Below are positions 51,801 to 61,136 of a DNA stretch of 64,000 bases, piece after piece. A program made the position numbers and the translations under genes. The DNA comes from Vibrio campbellii CAIM 519 = NBRC 15631 = ATCC 25920. Its GTDB lineage: Bacteria; Pseudomonadota; Gammaproteobacteria; Enterobacterales; Vibrionaceae. The DNA lies in NCBI RefSeq assembly GCF_002163755.1, contig NZ_CP015863.1:1054001-1118000 (forward strand). The letters run 5' to 3'. The notes beneath the pieces were generated by a model. It was not told where the DNA came from, searched no databases, and saw nothing but the letters and a program-made list of their open reading frames with translations. Every line of letters begins with the position of its first letter. The stretch's first letter is position 1.

Positions 51801-52355
51801 ATCAATGCGGTATGGATCTGAGCTGCCCATTGGGAACAGGTCAAGGATCGACCCTCGGCTCGCGTATTCACCCGGACCAAACACTTGATCAACGTGACGG
51901 TAGCCTGAGTTCTCTAGCTGCACACGAAGCTTATCTAGTGAGAATTGGTCGCCCGTCTTCACCATCAAAGTGTGTTGCAATAAGAAATCACGCGGAGACT
52001 GGCGCTGCAATACTGTACTTACTGGCACAATCGTTACGCCGTTACTTTGAGTCGGCAATTGGTATAAGCGTGCAATACGGTCTGAGATGATCTCTTGGTG
52101 CGGAGAAAAGTTGTCGTAAGGCAGTGTTTCCCAATCTGGAAATAGGCTGACTGGCTGATCGGTAAACTGTTCAATTTCCGCTTGCAGCTTGAGTGCGATT
52201 TGTGGATCTGGCACTACAAGCAAAGAGTGACTTGAATGCTGTTTGGCTAGCTCAGCGATTGCCATTGCCAATGCTGCACCAGGTAGGTTGCCAAGTTGTT
52301 TTTTGTCGCCACGCTCAGATGGATTCGTGACGGAAAGAATTGTTGCTTTTGTCAT
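48894..52355 (-). CDS. mfd: Transcription-repair coupling factor
   Basis: An 1153-residue Mfd, full length. It pushes stalled RNA polymerase off DNA and recruits UvrA. The N-terminal UvrB-like domains, the RNA polymerase-interaction (CarD-like) domain near 480-560 (VHIDHGIGRYIGL), and the RecG-like translocase are in order: Walker A GDVGFGKTE near 633, DEEHRFG near 730, GTHKLL just before, and QLRGRVGRS near 897-905. A TRCF C-terminal domain ends the protein. csiV follows it and plzB precedes it on the same strand. Confidence 0.97.
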   Translation of the reverse strand: MTKATILSVTNPSERGDKKQLGNLPGAALAMAIAELAKQHSSHSLLVVPDPQIALKLQAEIEQFTDQPVSLFPDWETLPYDNFSPHQEIISDRIARLYQLPTQSNGVTIVPVSTVLQRQSPRDFLLQHTLMVKTGDQFSLDKLRVQLENSGYRHVDQVFGPGEYASRGSILDLFPMGSSDPYRIDFFDDEIDTIRTFDPENQRSIEDIQQIQLLPAHEFPTTKAAIEDFRTRWRSQFEARREPESIYMQVTKGTWPAGIEYWQPLFFDHTETLFDYLPEDSQLITYGDIEAAVDTFLNDVDYRYDQKKIDPMRPLLAPHELWLKKDELFTHFKQLPQAQLNLEKIVKRAGRQNLAVQSLAELGVQQQNKEPLARLRQFSEQFTGKIIFSVESEGRREALTELLQGIKVRPVVHGSLYQALDSSDRFSLILGAAEHGFIHDDLNFALICESDLLGDRVIQRRRKDKKAVNSDTVIRHLAELKPGQPVVHIDHGIGRYIGLQTLEAGGMKTEYVTLEYQNDAKLYVPVSSLNLISRYSGGAEESAPLHKLGGEAWAKARRKAAEKVRDVAAELLDVYAKRELKPGYKFELDRGQYATFKATFPFEETDDQSTAINAVLSDMCQAKAMDRLVCGDVGFGKTEVAMRAAFVATDNSKQVAVLVPTTLLAQQHFENFRDRFANLPIRVEVLSRFKSAKEQKVILQDVADGKVDIVVGTHKLLSSDIKFKDLGLLIVDEEHRFGVRQKEKVKAMRADVDILTLTATPIPRTLNMAMSGMRDLSIIATPPARRLAIKTFVRQREDSVVREAVLREIMRGGQVYFLHNQVETIEKTAEDLQKLIPEARVTVAHGQMRERELERIMNDFYHQRFNLLVCTTIIETGIDVPTANTIIMDRADNLGLAQLHQLRGRVGRSHHQAYAYLLTPHPKAITKDAIKRLDAIASLEDLGAGFTLATHDLEIRGAGELLGDEQSGQIQSVGFTLYMEMLEQAVEALKEGKEPSLDDLLREQTEIEMRIPALLPDDYIPDVNTRLSMYKRIASVTDNEGLSELKVELIDRFGVLPDATKNLLSVSELKIGAGSIKAKKIEAHDKGGFIEFYPDADINPAYLVKLLQSQPQKFAMEGPTKFKFSVPLTDRRKRIQFVQDLLNDFKQNLLPTS

Positions 52356-52380
52356 GATAGTTATTTTAGGAGCATGAGGG

Positions 52381-52950
52381 TTATTTGTTTTCTCGCTCTA
52401 GTGAGCGCTGACGGAGTAATTTTTGCTGTTGGTATAGCGCGGCTTTGATTAATAAATCTTGGTCAGCTTCTCGAAGCAGTTTGTACTTGAGTGTAACCAC
52501 ATAACCTTGCTCTGATTGTTCGCACTCTACTGCCTGAGCGTAGCAGTAAATTGCTGCGGCAGGATTATCTAAGAAGAGTTTCACTCGAACCAGTTGGTCT
52601 TTTTCTACGGCAGAAGCGCTACGATAGCTCAGTTGGCTTGCACCGAATTGCGTGGTTTGAAAGCGCAGTGCAATATCATCTTGTTGAGAGAGCATAAAAC
52701 TCAGCAGTAAGTTGAGTTTTGAGTTTTGGGTATCCAGCAAGCTGATGACGTGTTTCAACTCTTTATTTTGCAGTTCCAGTCTCGCGTTATCCGCTAACAT
52801 ATCTAAGTGACTGAACTCACTTGCGACGATGAACGGTGCTGGAATTTCAGATACAAAAGTGGCCTCATCTGGTAGAGCAAAGTCCGTCCCTAACGTTTCG
52901 ACGTTAATCGTCAGATTGTGGTGCACGGTGAAGTATTCTTGCTCTGTCAT
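52381..52950 (-). CDS. plzB: PilZ-like protein PlzB
   Basis: A 189-residue protein at the locus of V. cholerae plzB (VC1885), between mfd and lolC. The C-terminal half has the beta-barrel pattern of a PilZ domain (FQTTQFGASQLSYRS, VRVKLFLDNP). The c-di-GMP-binding RxxxR and D/N-x-S-xx-G motifs are not recognisable, so binding is doubtful. A coiled region (RLELQNKELKHVISLLDTQN) may dimerise it. The start is ATG 52950 with AAGGACC upstream; an ATG at 52971 lacks one. The mfd gene follows 25 bases later. Confidence 0.75.
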   Translation of the reverse strand: MTEQEYFTVHHNLTINVETLGTDFALPDEATFVSEIPAPFIVASEFSHLDMLADNARLELQNKELKHVISLLDTQNSKLNLLLSFMLSQQDDIALRFQTTQFGASQLSYRSASAVEKDQLVRVKLFLDNPAAAIYCYAQAVECEQSEQGYVVTLKYKLLREADQDLLIKAALYQQQKLLRQRSLERENK

Positions 52951-53214
52951 AATTTGGTCCTTTTCTGCCATCGAGCGCTCTCATTTCATTGAAGAATGAG
53001 TAGGATAAGGGAGTGATTATCGCTAATCAGGGTAAGTTATCAAGTTTACCTGTTTTTATGGCTGAACTTTTTGCAGTAAATGGGGACTTATTGCATGTCG
53101 TTGACAAATTTAGCGATTATCTTGTCTTCTTCATAGTAAGAGTAAGGTAAGATAACCGCTATTAATTAGCTAAGTATTGGCTCCATTATTAGAAAACCAG
53201 TTGGTTTGTCCTAT
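52951..53214. promoter_or_regulatory. Divergent plzB/lolC promoter region
   Basis: A 264-base gap between divergent operons. No named regulator site was recognised. A GTTGACA-like box at 53099 with a TAAGAGTAAGG stretch behind could be a plus-strand promoter. Confidence 0.35.
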
Positions 53215-54423
53215 ATGTATCATCTTATCTCTTTGTTTATTGGCTTGAGGTATCTTCGGGGACGCTCCGGGGATAGATTCAGTCGATTCGTTTCTTACAT
53301 GTCGACCGCAGGTATCACGATTGGTGTGATGGCGTTGGTGACAGTACTGTCTGTGATGAATGGCTTTGAAGCTCAGCTTAAAGAGCGCATTTTAGGTGTG
53401 CTTCCTCATGCTGTCGTTTCTCAGCATGATGGCAAAACGCCAATGAGCGAGACGGCGCCCCAATTCATTCAAAACATGTCGACCATCGCTAAGCCAGAGC
53501 CGATTGTGCGTGGTGAAGCGGTGATCCAAAGTTCCGCGCAGCTAACCGCTGGTTACTTGATTGGTATCGAGCCTAAACTTGGCGATCCTATTTCTAATCA
53601 CTTGATCGCAGGTCGCTTATCTTCGCTACAAGCGGGTGAATATAAGGTTTTCCTTGGTCACAGCTTGGCGCGCTCTCTTAAAGTGTCGATGGGTGACAAA
53701 GTCCGCTTAATGGTGACCAATGCGACGCAATTTACCCCATTAGGTCGAATCCCAAGTCAACGTAACTTCACTGTGGCGGGTATCTTTAATACCGGCTCAG
53801 ATGTGGATGGTCAGCTTATGATCGTCAACATGACTGACGCTTCTAAATTGATGCGTTTACCGAAAGATACGGTATCCGGTTGGCGTGTGTTCTTCTCTGA
53901 CCCGTTCATGGTGACGGAATTTGCAGATAAGCCAATGCCGGAAGGTTGGCAATGGAGTGACTGGCGTGAGCAGCGTGGTGAGCTTTTCCAAGCTGTAAAA
54001 ATGGAAAAGAACATGATGGGCTTGATGCTGGGTCTGATTGTTGGCTTAGCAGCATTTAATATTATTTCTGCGTTGATCATGGTGGTGATGGAGAAGCAAT
54101 CGGAAGTCGCGATTCTCAAAACTCAAGGCATGAAGCAATCTCAAGTGATGGCGATTTTCATGGTGCAGGGCGCGAGTAGTGGTGTGATTGGTGCGATTGT
54201 TGGTGGCGCGGTCGGCGTTGCTCTATCGCTCAATCTCAATGCTATTCTGGAAGCGGCAGGCGTTGCCTTGTTTAGCTTTGGTGGTCACTTGCCAATCGTG
54301 ATTGATTCATTCCAAATTTTATTAGTGGTAGTGCTGGCGATTGCTCTGAGTCTAGCTGCAACTGTTTACCCGTCTTACCGAGCATCTTCTGTTAAACCTG
54401 CTGAGGCACTTCGCTATGAATAA
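53215..54423 (+). CDS. lolC: Lipoprotein-releasing system permease LolC
   Basis: A 402-residue inner-membrane protein of the LolCDE exporter that frees outer-membrane lipoproteins to LolA. Four membrane segments: one near 25-48 (YMSTAGITIGVMALVTVLSV) and three near the C-terminus (about 262-385), with a large periplasmic MacB-like domain between. The start ATG 53215 fits the family (M-HLISLFIGLRYLRGRSGD). It overlaps lolD by 8 bases. Confidence 0.95.
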   Translation: MYHLISLFIGLRYLRGRSGDRFSRFVSYMSTAGITIGVMALVTVLSVMNGFEAQLKERILGVLPHAVVSQHDGKTPMSETAPQFIQNMSTIAKPEPIVRGEAVIQSSAQLTAGYLIGIEPKLGDPISNHLIAGRLSSLQAGEYKVFLGHSLARSLKVSMGDKVRLMVTNATQFTPLGRIPSQRNFTVAGIFNTGSDVDGQLMIVNMTDASKLMRLPKDTVSGWRVFFSDPFMVTEFADKPMPEGWQWSDWREQRGELFQAVKMEKNMMGLMLGLIVGLAAFNIISALIMVVMEKQSEVAILKTQGMKQSQVMAIFMVQGASSGVIGAIVGGAVGVALSLNLNAILEAAGVALFSFGGHLPIVIDSFQILLVVVLAIALSLAATVYPSYRASSVKPAEALRYE

Positions 54424-55123
54424 GCTATTAGAATGTCGTGATATTCGTAAAGTCTACCGAGAAGGCTCGTTAGATACGGAAGTGTTGAAAGGCGTGAGTT
54501 TTGATATCGACAAAGGGGAATTGGTCTCTATTGTTGGCTCATCTGGCTCAGGTAAGAGTACGCTGCTTCACATCCTTGGCGCTTTAGATGATGCATCTCA
54601 AGGTGAAGTGGAGTTTCTAGGGCAGAACTTGTCTGCGCTAAGTTCAAATAAACAAGCGGCACTACGAAACAAACACCTTGGTTTTGTCTATCAGTTCCAT
54701 CACCTATTGGCTGACTTTACCGCAGTAGAAAACGTTGCGATGCCATTGTTGATTGGTGGCACAAAAGTAGCGGATGCGAAAGCGGAAGCAAAAGCTCTAC
54801 TTGATAAAGTTGGCCTAGGACACCGCATGGACCACCGTCCTTCGGAGCTATCAGGTGGTGAGCGCCAACGTGTTGCGATTGCGCGTGCTTTGGTCAACAA
54901 GCCTGACTTGGTTTTGGCTGATGAGCCTACAGGTAACCTAGACCACAACACGGCATTGGCGATTTACGACTTAATGCGAGAGCTAAACCAGGAGTCAAAC
55001 ATCGCTTTCTTGGTGGTGACCCACGATAACGAGTTAGCTGCAAAAATGGATCGTCAAATGCACATGCAAGATGGTTTGCTGGTGGATCGCTTTACGACTC
55101 AAACAGCGGCAGCGGAGGGCTAA
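54416..55123 (+). CDS. lolD: Lipoprotein-releasing ATPase LolD
   Basis: A 235-residue ABC ATPase. Walker A GSSGSGKST near 41-49, signature LSGGERQR near 145-152, Walker B LVLADEPTG near 165-173 and the H-loop VVTHDNE near 201 are present. It powers LolC/LolE. It overlaps lolC by 8 bases, and lolE begins 2 bases after its stop. Confidence 0.96.
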   Translation: MNKLLECRDIRKVYREGSLDTEVLKGVSFDIDKGELVSIVGSSGSGKSTLLHILGALDDASQGEVEFLGQNLSALSSNKQAALRNKHLGFVYQFHHLLADFTAVENVAMPLLIGGTKVADAKAEAKALLDKVGLGHRMDHRPSELSGGERQRVAIARALVNKPDLVLADEPTGNLDHNTALAIYDLMRELNQESNIAFLVVTHDNELAAKMDRQMHMQDGLLVDRFTTQTAAAEG

Positions 55124-55125
55124 TT

Positions 55126-56370
55126 TTGTTTTCATCTTTAGCATTGATGATCGGTGGCCGTTTTAGTCGCGCGAAAAAGCGTAACAAGATGGTGTCGTTC
55201 ATTTCTCTCTCTTCCACTATTGGTATTGCGGTTGGTGTTGCGGTGATCATTATAGGTCTATCCGCTATGAACGGCTTTGAGCGTGAGCTGCAATCGCGCG
55301 TACTTTCTGTGATACCGCATGGTGAGTTAGAAGGGGTGAATGGACCGCTGCATAACTTCACCAAAACCATGAACCAAGCCTTGAGTCATGAACACGTCGT
55401 CGCAGCGGCGCCTTATGTCCGATTTACGGGATTGGCAGAAAAGGGCAGCAAGCTTAAGGCGATTGAAGTACGTGGTGTGGATCCTGCTTTTGAACAAGCG
55501 GTGTCGAGCATGTCGGAATTCATTGATCCAAAAGCATGGCAGAACTTCTATGCGGGCCAACAGCAAGTCATTTTGGGGCGTGGTGTAGCGAATGAACTTA
55601 ACGTCGATGTGGGTGACTACATTACATTGATGATTCCGCAAACCGGAAGTACCAATAAGGTTCAAGCGCCGAAACGAGTTCGCGTGAAGGTGGCTGGATT
55701 CCTAACACTCAATGGTCAAATCGATCACTCATTGGCTTTGGTGCCGCTGAAAGACGCTCAGGCTTATGCGCGCTTAGGTGATGGCGTAACAGGTATTTCG
55801 CTCAAGACCGATGATGTGTTAAACGCACCTTCCATTGTGCGTGAAGTGGGCAATCTGATTGATGTGTATGTTTACCTGAAAAGCTGGCAACAACAGTTCG
55901 GCTTCTTGTATCGTGATATTCAGCTCGTTCGTACCATTATGTACTTGGTGATGGTCTTGGTTATCGGTGTCGCGTGTTTCAACATTGTGTCGACACTGAT
56001 GATGGCGGTGAAAGATCGTGCTGCCGAGATTGCGATTCTTCGTACTATGGGTGCAAAGGATGGTTTGATTAAACGTATCTTTGTGTGGCAAGGCGTCTTC
56101 TCTGGCGTATTCGGCAGCCTTGCTGGCAGTGTCGTTGGCGTTCTTGTCGCTCTTAACCTCACACCGATTATTAAGGGGCTGGAAGCCTTAATTGGTCACC
56201 AATTCCTTTCGGGGGATATCTATTTTGTCGACTTCTTGCCATCGCAGTTACACTGGCCTGATGTCGCTTTAGTTTCCATTACAGCGATTGTTCTGAGCTT
56301 GCTAGCAACTTGGTATCCCGCATCTCGTGCAGCGAAACTTAACCCAGCTGCGGTATTGAGTTCAAAGTAG
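55126..56370 (+). CDS. lolE: Lipoprotein-releasing system permease LolE
   Basis: A 414-residue LolE with the same architecture as LolC: a first membrane segment near 26-48 (SLSSTIGIAVGVAVIIIGLSAMNGFE), a periplasmic domain and three C-terminal segments. The start is a TTG preceded by GGAGGG, a decisive ribosome binding site that overlaps the end of lolD. A terminator follows. Confidence 0.94.
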   Translation: MFSSLALMIGGRFSRAKKRNKMVSFISLSSTIGIAVGVAVIIIGLSAMNGFERELQSRVLSVIPHGELEGVNGPLHNFTKTMNQALSHEHVVAAAPYVRFTGLAEKGSKLKAIEVRGVDPAFEQAVSSMSEFIDPKAWQNFYAGQQQVILGRGVANELNVDVGDYITLMIPQTGSTNKVQAPKRVRVKVAGFLTLNGQIDHSLALVPLKDAQAYARLGDGVTGISLKTDDVLNAPSIVREVGNLIDVYVYLKSWQQQFGFLYRDIQLVRTIMYLVMVLVIGVACFNIVSTLMMAVKDRAAEIAILRTMGAKDGLIKRIFVWQGVFSGVFGSLAGSVVGVLVALNLTPIIKGLEALIGHQFLSGDIYFVDFLPSQLHWPDVALVSITAIVLSLLATWYPASRAAKLNPAAVLSSK

Positions 56371-56414
56371 TGGATAGAACTGAACTTAGCGAAGCGCTGG
56401 TCACTCACTGACAC

Positions 56415-56444
56415 AAAAAAGGACCGAATCTCGGTCCTTTCTTT
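56415..56444 (+). terminator. Terminator of lolCDE
   Basis: AAAAAAGGACCGA and TCGGTCCTTT close a 3-base loop and run into CTTTT. Confidence 0.85.
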
Positions 56445-56571
56445 TATCTGCAATCTAACTATCTTTGCAGTGGCTCGGTAGCTTTCATACTTGAGTTACA
56501 TCGCCTTTCATTTCGAACGTTAACTGTTCTCCATTCGATGTTCTGCGACATGCCAACTGAAAGATAAGTAC

Positions 56572-57081
56572 TTATCTTATCTTACGTTTTTGCCAGCTTC
56601 TGACCACTGAGTAACGCCATAATCCACGTATACCAAAATAGCCGATGATGGCTGATACCACGCCACAGATTGCGCAGCCTAGTAGGAACGGAGGCCCAAT
56701 GGTGTTCATTTGCTGCATGATGAAATCCCACGACAACTCAAAGTGGAACGGTTGTGGTGGTACATGCATGACCAATGCGCCAAGTTTGTATGCGAAGTAG
56801 AACAGCACTGGCATGGTGATTGGGTTACTGATCCAGACAAGGGCAACAGATAGAGGCAAGTTAACACCGAGCATGATGGCGAGACCTGCCGCCATGATCA
56901 TCTGGCTCGGAAGCGGAACAAACGCCATAAACAAACCAACAGCAAAAGCACCTGATGCAGAGCGACGATTTAAACACCACAAGTTTGGGTTGTATAAAAC
57001 GTTGCCGAAGACCTTCAGTGCTTTTTGGCGTTTGATCATTTCATGATCTGGCATGAAGCGTTTTATCAGCTTTCTAGGCAT
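56572..57081 (-). CDS. DUF2062 membrane protein
   Basis: A 169-residue inner-membrane protein of the DUF2062 family. A basic N-terminus (RKLIKRFMPDHEMIKRQKALK) precedes about three membrane segments, with SASGAFAVGLFMAFVPLPSQM and WISNPITMPVLFYFAYKLG typical of the family. Its role is unknown; it is often next to comEC or glycosyltransferase genes. Its start lies 8 bases from that of comEC on the other strand, so both promoters overlap the other gene's beginning. Confidence 0.9.
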   Translation of the reverse strand: MPRKLIKRFMPDHEMIKRQKALKVFGNVLYNPNLWCLNRRSASGAFAVGLFMAFVPLPSQMIMAAGLAIMLGVNLPLSVALVWISNPITMPVLFYFAYKLGALVMHVPPQPFHFELSWDFIMQQMNTIGPPFLLGCAICGVVSAIIGYFGIRGLWRYSVVRSWQKRKIR

Positions 57082-57089
57082 AGGACGAC

Positions 57090-59348
57090 ATGACTCTCTT
57101 AGAAAAAAGTTTGACCTTGGCGTTATTTGTAGCGAGCGTTATATCGTCTGCGTGGTGGCCGGCGATGCCTGATTGGCGATGGTTGCTGCTGGGAATAATT
57201 GCCACTGGCTCGATTATCAAATTACGTCGTGGCTTATTGAGCATAGGCGTAATTTGGGGCTTTATGGTTGTCATTATCCACGGCAATGTTATGGAGCATC
57301 AAAGACAAGCCCTGTTTCGAGCAGGGGTGAATATTACCATAAATGGCAAAGTTGACAGCCCTTTTACGCAAATAAGTCACGGATATGAAGGAATTGCGCA
57401 GATCAATCAGGTGAATTCTCAAAACCTGTTACCTTTTCTTAAACCGAAAATCCGATTGATAACCGCTTTCCCACTGCCCGTTAACACTGAGTTCACTACT
57501 CAGGTGACGATCAAACCGATTCTGGGTTTGAAGAATGAGGCGGGGTTTGATGCGGAAAAGCAAGCGATAGGTAAGGGTATTGTCGCTAGAGCTGTCACAC
57601 CTGATGACGCGAAATGGTTGATTCGTACACACTCTTCATTTCGACAGCAAATCATTACGGCCGTTGATACTCATATTGCTGAACTTAACCATTTCCCTTT
57701 AATCAGTGCATTAGCGTTTAGCGACCGCTCCCTGCTTGCTAAACAGGATTGGCAGTCTCTGCGAGATAGCGGGCTGCTGCATTTGGTCTCGATCTCTGGT
57801 TTGCATATTGGAATGGCGTTTGCTTTTGGCATGAGTTTGGGATTTGTCATACGGCTTATAATCCCAAAATTCGTTCACTTTCCTTCCGTTGTCGGTTTAT
57901 TGGCAGCGCTCGTTTATGCGTGGTTGGCCGATTTTTCTTTACCTACAACCCGTGCTTTTTCGGTTTGTGTCATTTATCTCGTACTTAAAGCGGCTTTGGT
58001 TCATTGGAGCCCTTGGCGAGTGTTACTGCTCGCTGTCTCGATACAGCTTTTCATCGAGCCTTTTGCTTCATTCACGATGAGTTTCTGGTTGTCTTATCTG
58101 TCCGTGGTTGCCGTGCTTTTAGCCGTGAATGTGGTTCAACGGCGACGCGGCAATTGGCAAACGAAGCTGAGTTCACTACTAAAAATACAGTTAGTACTTA
58201 CTTTGCTTATCGTGCCAATCAGCGGTGCGTTTTTCTCTGGAACAAGTTTGGTATCCATCGCTTATAACCTAGTTTTCATTCCTTGGTTTGGTTTTTTGGT
58301 CGTCCCTTTGATGTTCCTAGCGCTGATTGTAACCCCAATTTCTTTTCAGTTGGCTGGTATGCTTTGGCAACTGGTGGATTGGGTGTTGTTGCCACTGACA
58401 TGGTCATTACAGTTTGCGGTCGGGAGTTGGCATTTTGTAAGTTTGCCTTTGACCTTAACGATACTCGCAGTTGCCACCTGTGGATTATTGAGACGTTTTT
58501 TGAATCGGGGCTCGTTCGTTACGTTAGTAATTCTAGTAAAGGGTGTCGCCCTATTTTATGAGCGTACAACGAGTTCTTGGAGAGTGGACGTGTTAGATGT
58601 AGGACACGGCCTTGCGGTATTAATTGAGAAGCATGGAAAGGTGACGCTTTACGACACAGGCAAAGCTTGGAACTCAGGGAGCATAGCGCAACAAGTTCTC
58701 TCTCCTGTATTACATCGCAGAGGTTTTGGCACCATTGATATGTTCATTATCAGTCATGCTGATTCGGATCATGCAGGAGGTAGGCAGTATATAGAGCAGC
58801 ACTTTTCGCCAGCGCAGAAATTCAGCAGTCAAAACTACGCTAACTACCAATCTTGTATTGCGGGTGAACGCTGGTATTGGCAGGCGCTTTATTTTGAAGT
58901 CTTATGGCCACCTAAGCAGGTAAACCGTGCTTATAATCCTCATTCGTGTGTTGTTCGAGTTGTGGATAAGGAATCGGGTTTTAAATTGCTTTTGACTGGC
59001 GATATTGAAGCCGTCAGTGAGTGGATACTTATGCGTGAACCCAACAAGCTAGAGAGTGATGTTATGCTTGTTCCTCATCATGGTAGCAAGAGCTCTTCGA
59101 ATCCAAAATTTGTTCAAACTGTCTCTCCAACCTTGGCGATAGCCTCGTTAGCAAAAAGTAATCAATGGGGCATGCCTGCTGAAAATGTTTTATCGGCTTA
59201 TCAGGCAGCAAGTGCCCACTGGCTGGATACGGGAAATCATGGGCAGGTATCGGTGTTTATTAAGCGAGACAATTGGTACTTTGAAGCTAAACGTAGTGAG
59301 ACATTTGAGCCTTGGTATAGGCAGATGCTGCGTAAGGGAGTAGAATAA
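57090..59348 (+). CDS. comEC: ComEC/Rec2 DNA uptake channel
   Basis: A 752-residue inner-membrane protein for transport of single-stranded DNA during natural transformation. An N-terminal OB-like domain, the Competence domain with LLHLVSISGLHIGMAFAFG near 229-247 and about ten membrane helices, and a C-terminal metallo-beta-lactamase domain (DVGHGLAVLIEKHG near 502, SHADSDHAGG near 555-564, LVPHHGSKSSSN near 665) are all present. In Vibrio competence is induced by chitin. msbA follows 31 bases downstream, so read-through is possible. Confidence 0.95.
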   Translation: MTLLEKSLTLALFVASVISSAWWPAMPDWRWLLLGIIATGSIIKLRRGLLSIGVIWGFMVVIIHGNVMEHQRQALFRAGVNITINGKVDSPFTQISHGYEGIAQINQVNSQNLLPFLKPKIRLITAFPLPVNTEFTTQVTIKPILGLKNEAGFDAEKQAIGKGIVARAVTPDDAKWLIRTHSSFRQQIITAVDTHIAELNHFPLISALAFSDRSLLAKQDWQSLRDSGLLHLVSISGLHIGMAFAFGMSLGFVIRLIIPKFVHFPSVVGLLAALVYAWLADFSLPTTRAFSVCVIYLVLKAALVHWSPWRVLLLAVSIQLFIEPFASFTMSFWLSYLSVVAVLLAVNVVQRRRGNWQTKLSSLLKIQLVLTLLIVPISGAFFSGTSLVSIAYNLVFIPWFGFLVVPLMFLALIVTPISFQLAGMLWQLVDWVLLPLTWSLQFAVGSWHFVSLPLTLTILAVATCGLLRRFLNRGSFVTLVILVKGVALFYERTTSSWRVDVLDVGHGLAVLIEKHGKVTLYDTGKAWNSGSIAQQVLSPVLHRRGFGTIDMFIISHADSDHAGGRQYIEQHFSPAQKFSSQNYANYQSCIAGERWYWQALYFEVLWPPKQVNRAYNPHSCVVRVVDKESGFKLLLTGDIEAVSEWILMREPNKLESDVMLVPHHGSKSSSNPKFVQTVSPTLAIASLAKSNQWGMPAENVLSAYQAASAHWLDTGNHGQVSVFIKRDNWYFEAKRSETFEPWYRQMLRKGVE

Positions 59349-59379
59349 GAGTCTTAATGTAAGAAAATAAAGCACTTCT

Positions 59380-61131
59380 ATGTCGATAAATACTGATGAA
59401 ACGACCTGGCAGACGTTTAAGCGTCTATGGCAATTTATTCGCCTTTATAAGTCAGGCATTATCGTTGCCGTCATTGCATTAGTGATTAATGCACTTTCAG
59501 ATACCTATATGATTTCTTTGCTAAAACCACTTCTTGATGAAGGTTTTGGTAATGCGGAATCGGATTTTCTACGCACGCTTCCATTGATTGTTTTCGCCAT
59601 GATGTTCATTCGTGGTGTGAGCGGATTTGTCTCCACTTATTGCTTGAGCTGGGTATCCGGCAACGTGGTGATGCAAATTCGTCGCATGGTGTTTAATCAC
59701 TTTATGCACATGCCTGTGTCTTACTTTGACAAAGAAAAAACAGGCAATCTACTCTCTCGAATTACTTATGACTCTGAACAAGTTTCAGCGGCTACTAGTT
59801 CTGCGCTAGTGAGCATTGTGCGTGAAGGTGCGAGCATCATCGGTCTTCTTGTGCTGATGTTCTACAACAGCTGGCAGCTTTCTCTAGTACTATTTGCTGT
59901 TGCACCAGTTGTGGCTTGGGGCATTGGTATCGTTTCTAAGCGATTCCGTAAGATTTCTAAGAACATGCAAACCATGATGGGCCATGTGACGGCGTCTGCT
60001 GAGCAAATGTTAAAAGGTCACAAAGTCGTACTAAGCTACGGTGGTCAAGATATCGAAGGCAAGCGCTTCGAAAAAGTCAGCAACCAAATGCGTCAACAAA
60101 GCATGAAGTTGGTGACAGCTCAAGCTGCAGCAAACCCAATCATTCAAATGATCGCGTCTATTGCGATTGTTGTAGTTCTGTACCTAGCAAGTATCGACTC
60201 AATCAAAGAACAGTTAACGCCGGGTACATTTACCGTTGTGTTCTCAGCAATGTTTGGTTTGATGCGTCCGCTTAAAGCGCTGACAAACGTAACCTCTCAG
60301 TTCCAACGTGGTATGGCAGCGAGCCAAACCTTGTTTGCCCTGGTAGACCTAGAGCCAGAGAAGAACGAAGGTAAGTTCACTGTAGATCGCGCAAATGGCG
60401 ACGTTGCAGTAAAAGAAGTCAGCTTTACCTACGAAGGTGCAGAGAAACCGGCACTTGAGAACGTGAGCTTTGATATTCCAAAAGGCAAGACGGTTGCTCT
60501 TGTTGGTCGTTCAGGTTCGGGTAAGAGTACCATCGCGAACTTATTCAACCGTTTTTACGACGTCAGCGGTGGTTCAATTACACTTGATGGCCATGATATT
60601 CGTGACTACGAGCTTAAGAACCTGCGCGAGCAGTTTGCATTGGTATCGCAAAACGTACATTTGTTTAATGACACGATTGCAAACAACATTGCTTACGCGA
60701 CAGAAGATCAATACACACGTGAAGACATCGAACGTGCCGCTAAACTTGCTCACGTCACTGAGTTCGTCAGCAAGATGGAAGACGGCCTTGATACGATGAT
60801 TGGTGAGAATGGTGCGAGTCTATCTGGCGGTCAACGTCAACGTGTCGCTATTGCTCGTGCACTTCTTCGTGATGCCCCTGTTTTGGTTCTTGATGAAGCG
60901 ACATCAGCTCTGGATACGGAATCTGAACGTGCTATTCAATCGGCGCTGGATGAACTGCAAAAAGACAAGACGGTATTGGTGATTGCACACCGACTGTCGA
61001 CTATCGAGAATGCAGATGAAATTCTAGTGGTAGATGAAGGCTCTATCGTTGAACGTGGTAACCACGCTGAGCTGATTGCCAAGAAAGATGGCGCATACGC
61101 TCAACTTCATCGAATCCAGTTTGGTGCCTAA
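59380..61131 (+). CDS. msbA: Lipid A flippase MsbA
   Basis: A 583-residue ABC exporter, membrane domain (six helices, residues 15-330) fused to the ATPase. Walker A GRSGSGKST near 376-384, signature LSGGQRQRVA near 481, Walker B VLVLDEATS near 503 and AHRLST near 536 are present. It flips lipid A-core to the periplasmic face. It is followed by lpxK, Trm112 and kdsB with almost no gaps, the usual lipid A/KDO operon. Confidence 0.97.
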   Translation: MSINTDETTWQTFKRLWQFIRLYKSGIIVAVIALVINALSDTYMISLLKPLLDEGFGNAESDFLRTLPLIVFAMMFIRGVSGFVSTYCLSWVSGNVVMQIRRMVFNHFMHMPVSYFDKEKTGNLLSRITYDSEQVSAATSSALVSIVREGASIIGLLVLMFYNSWQLSLVLFAVAPVVAWGIGIVSKRFRKISKNMQTMMGHVTASAEQMLKGHKVVLSYGGQDIEGKRFEKVSNQMRQQSMKLVTAQAAANPIIQMIASIAIVVVLYLASIDSIKEQLTPGTFTVVFSAMFGLMRPLKALTNVTSQFQRGMAASQTLFALVDLEPEKNEGKFTVDRANGDVAVKEVSFTYEGAEKPALENVSFDIPKGKTVALVGRSGSGKSTIANLFNRFYDVSGGSITLDGHDIRDYELKNLREQFALVSQNVHLFNDTIANNIAYATEDQYTREDIERAAKLAHVTEFVSKMEDGLDTMIGENGASLSGGQRQRVAIARALLRDAPVLVLDEATSALDTESERAIQSALDELQKDKTVLVIAHRLSTIENADEILVVDEGSIVERGNHAELIAKKDGAYAQLHRIQFGA

Positions 61132-61136
61132 GAACT

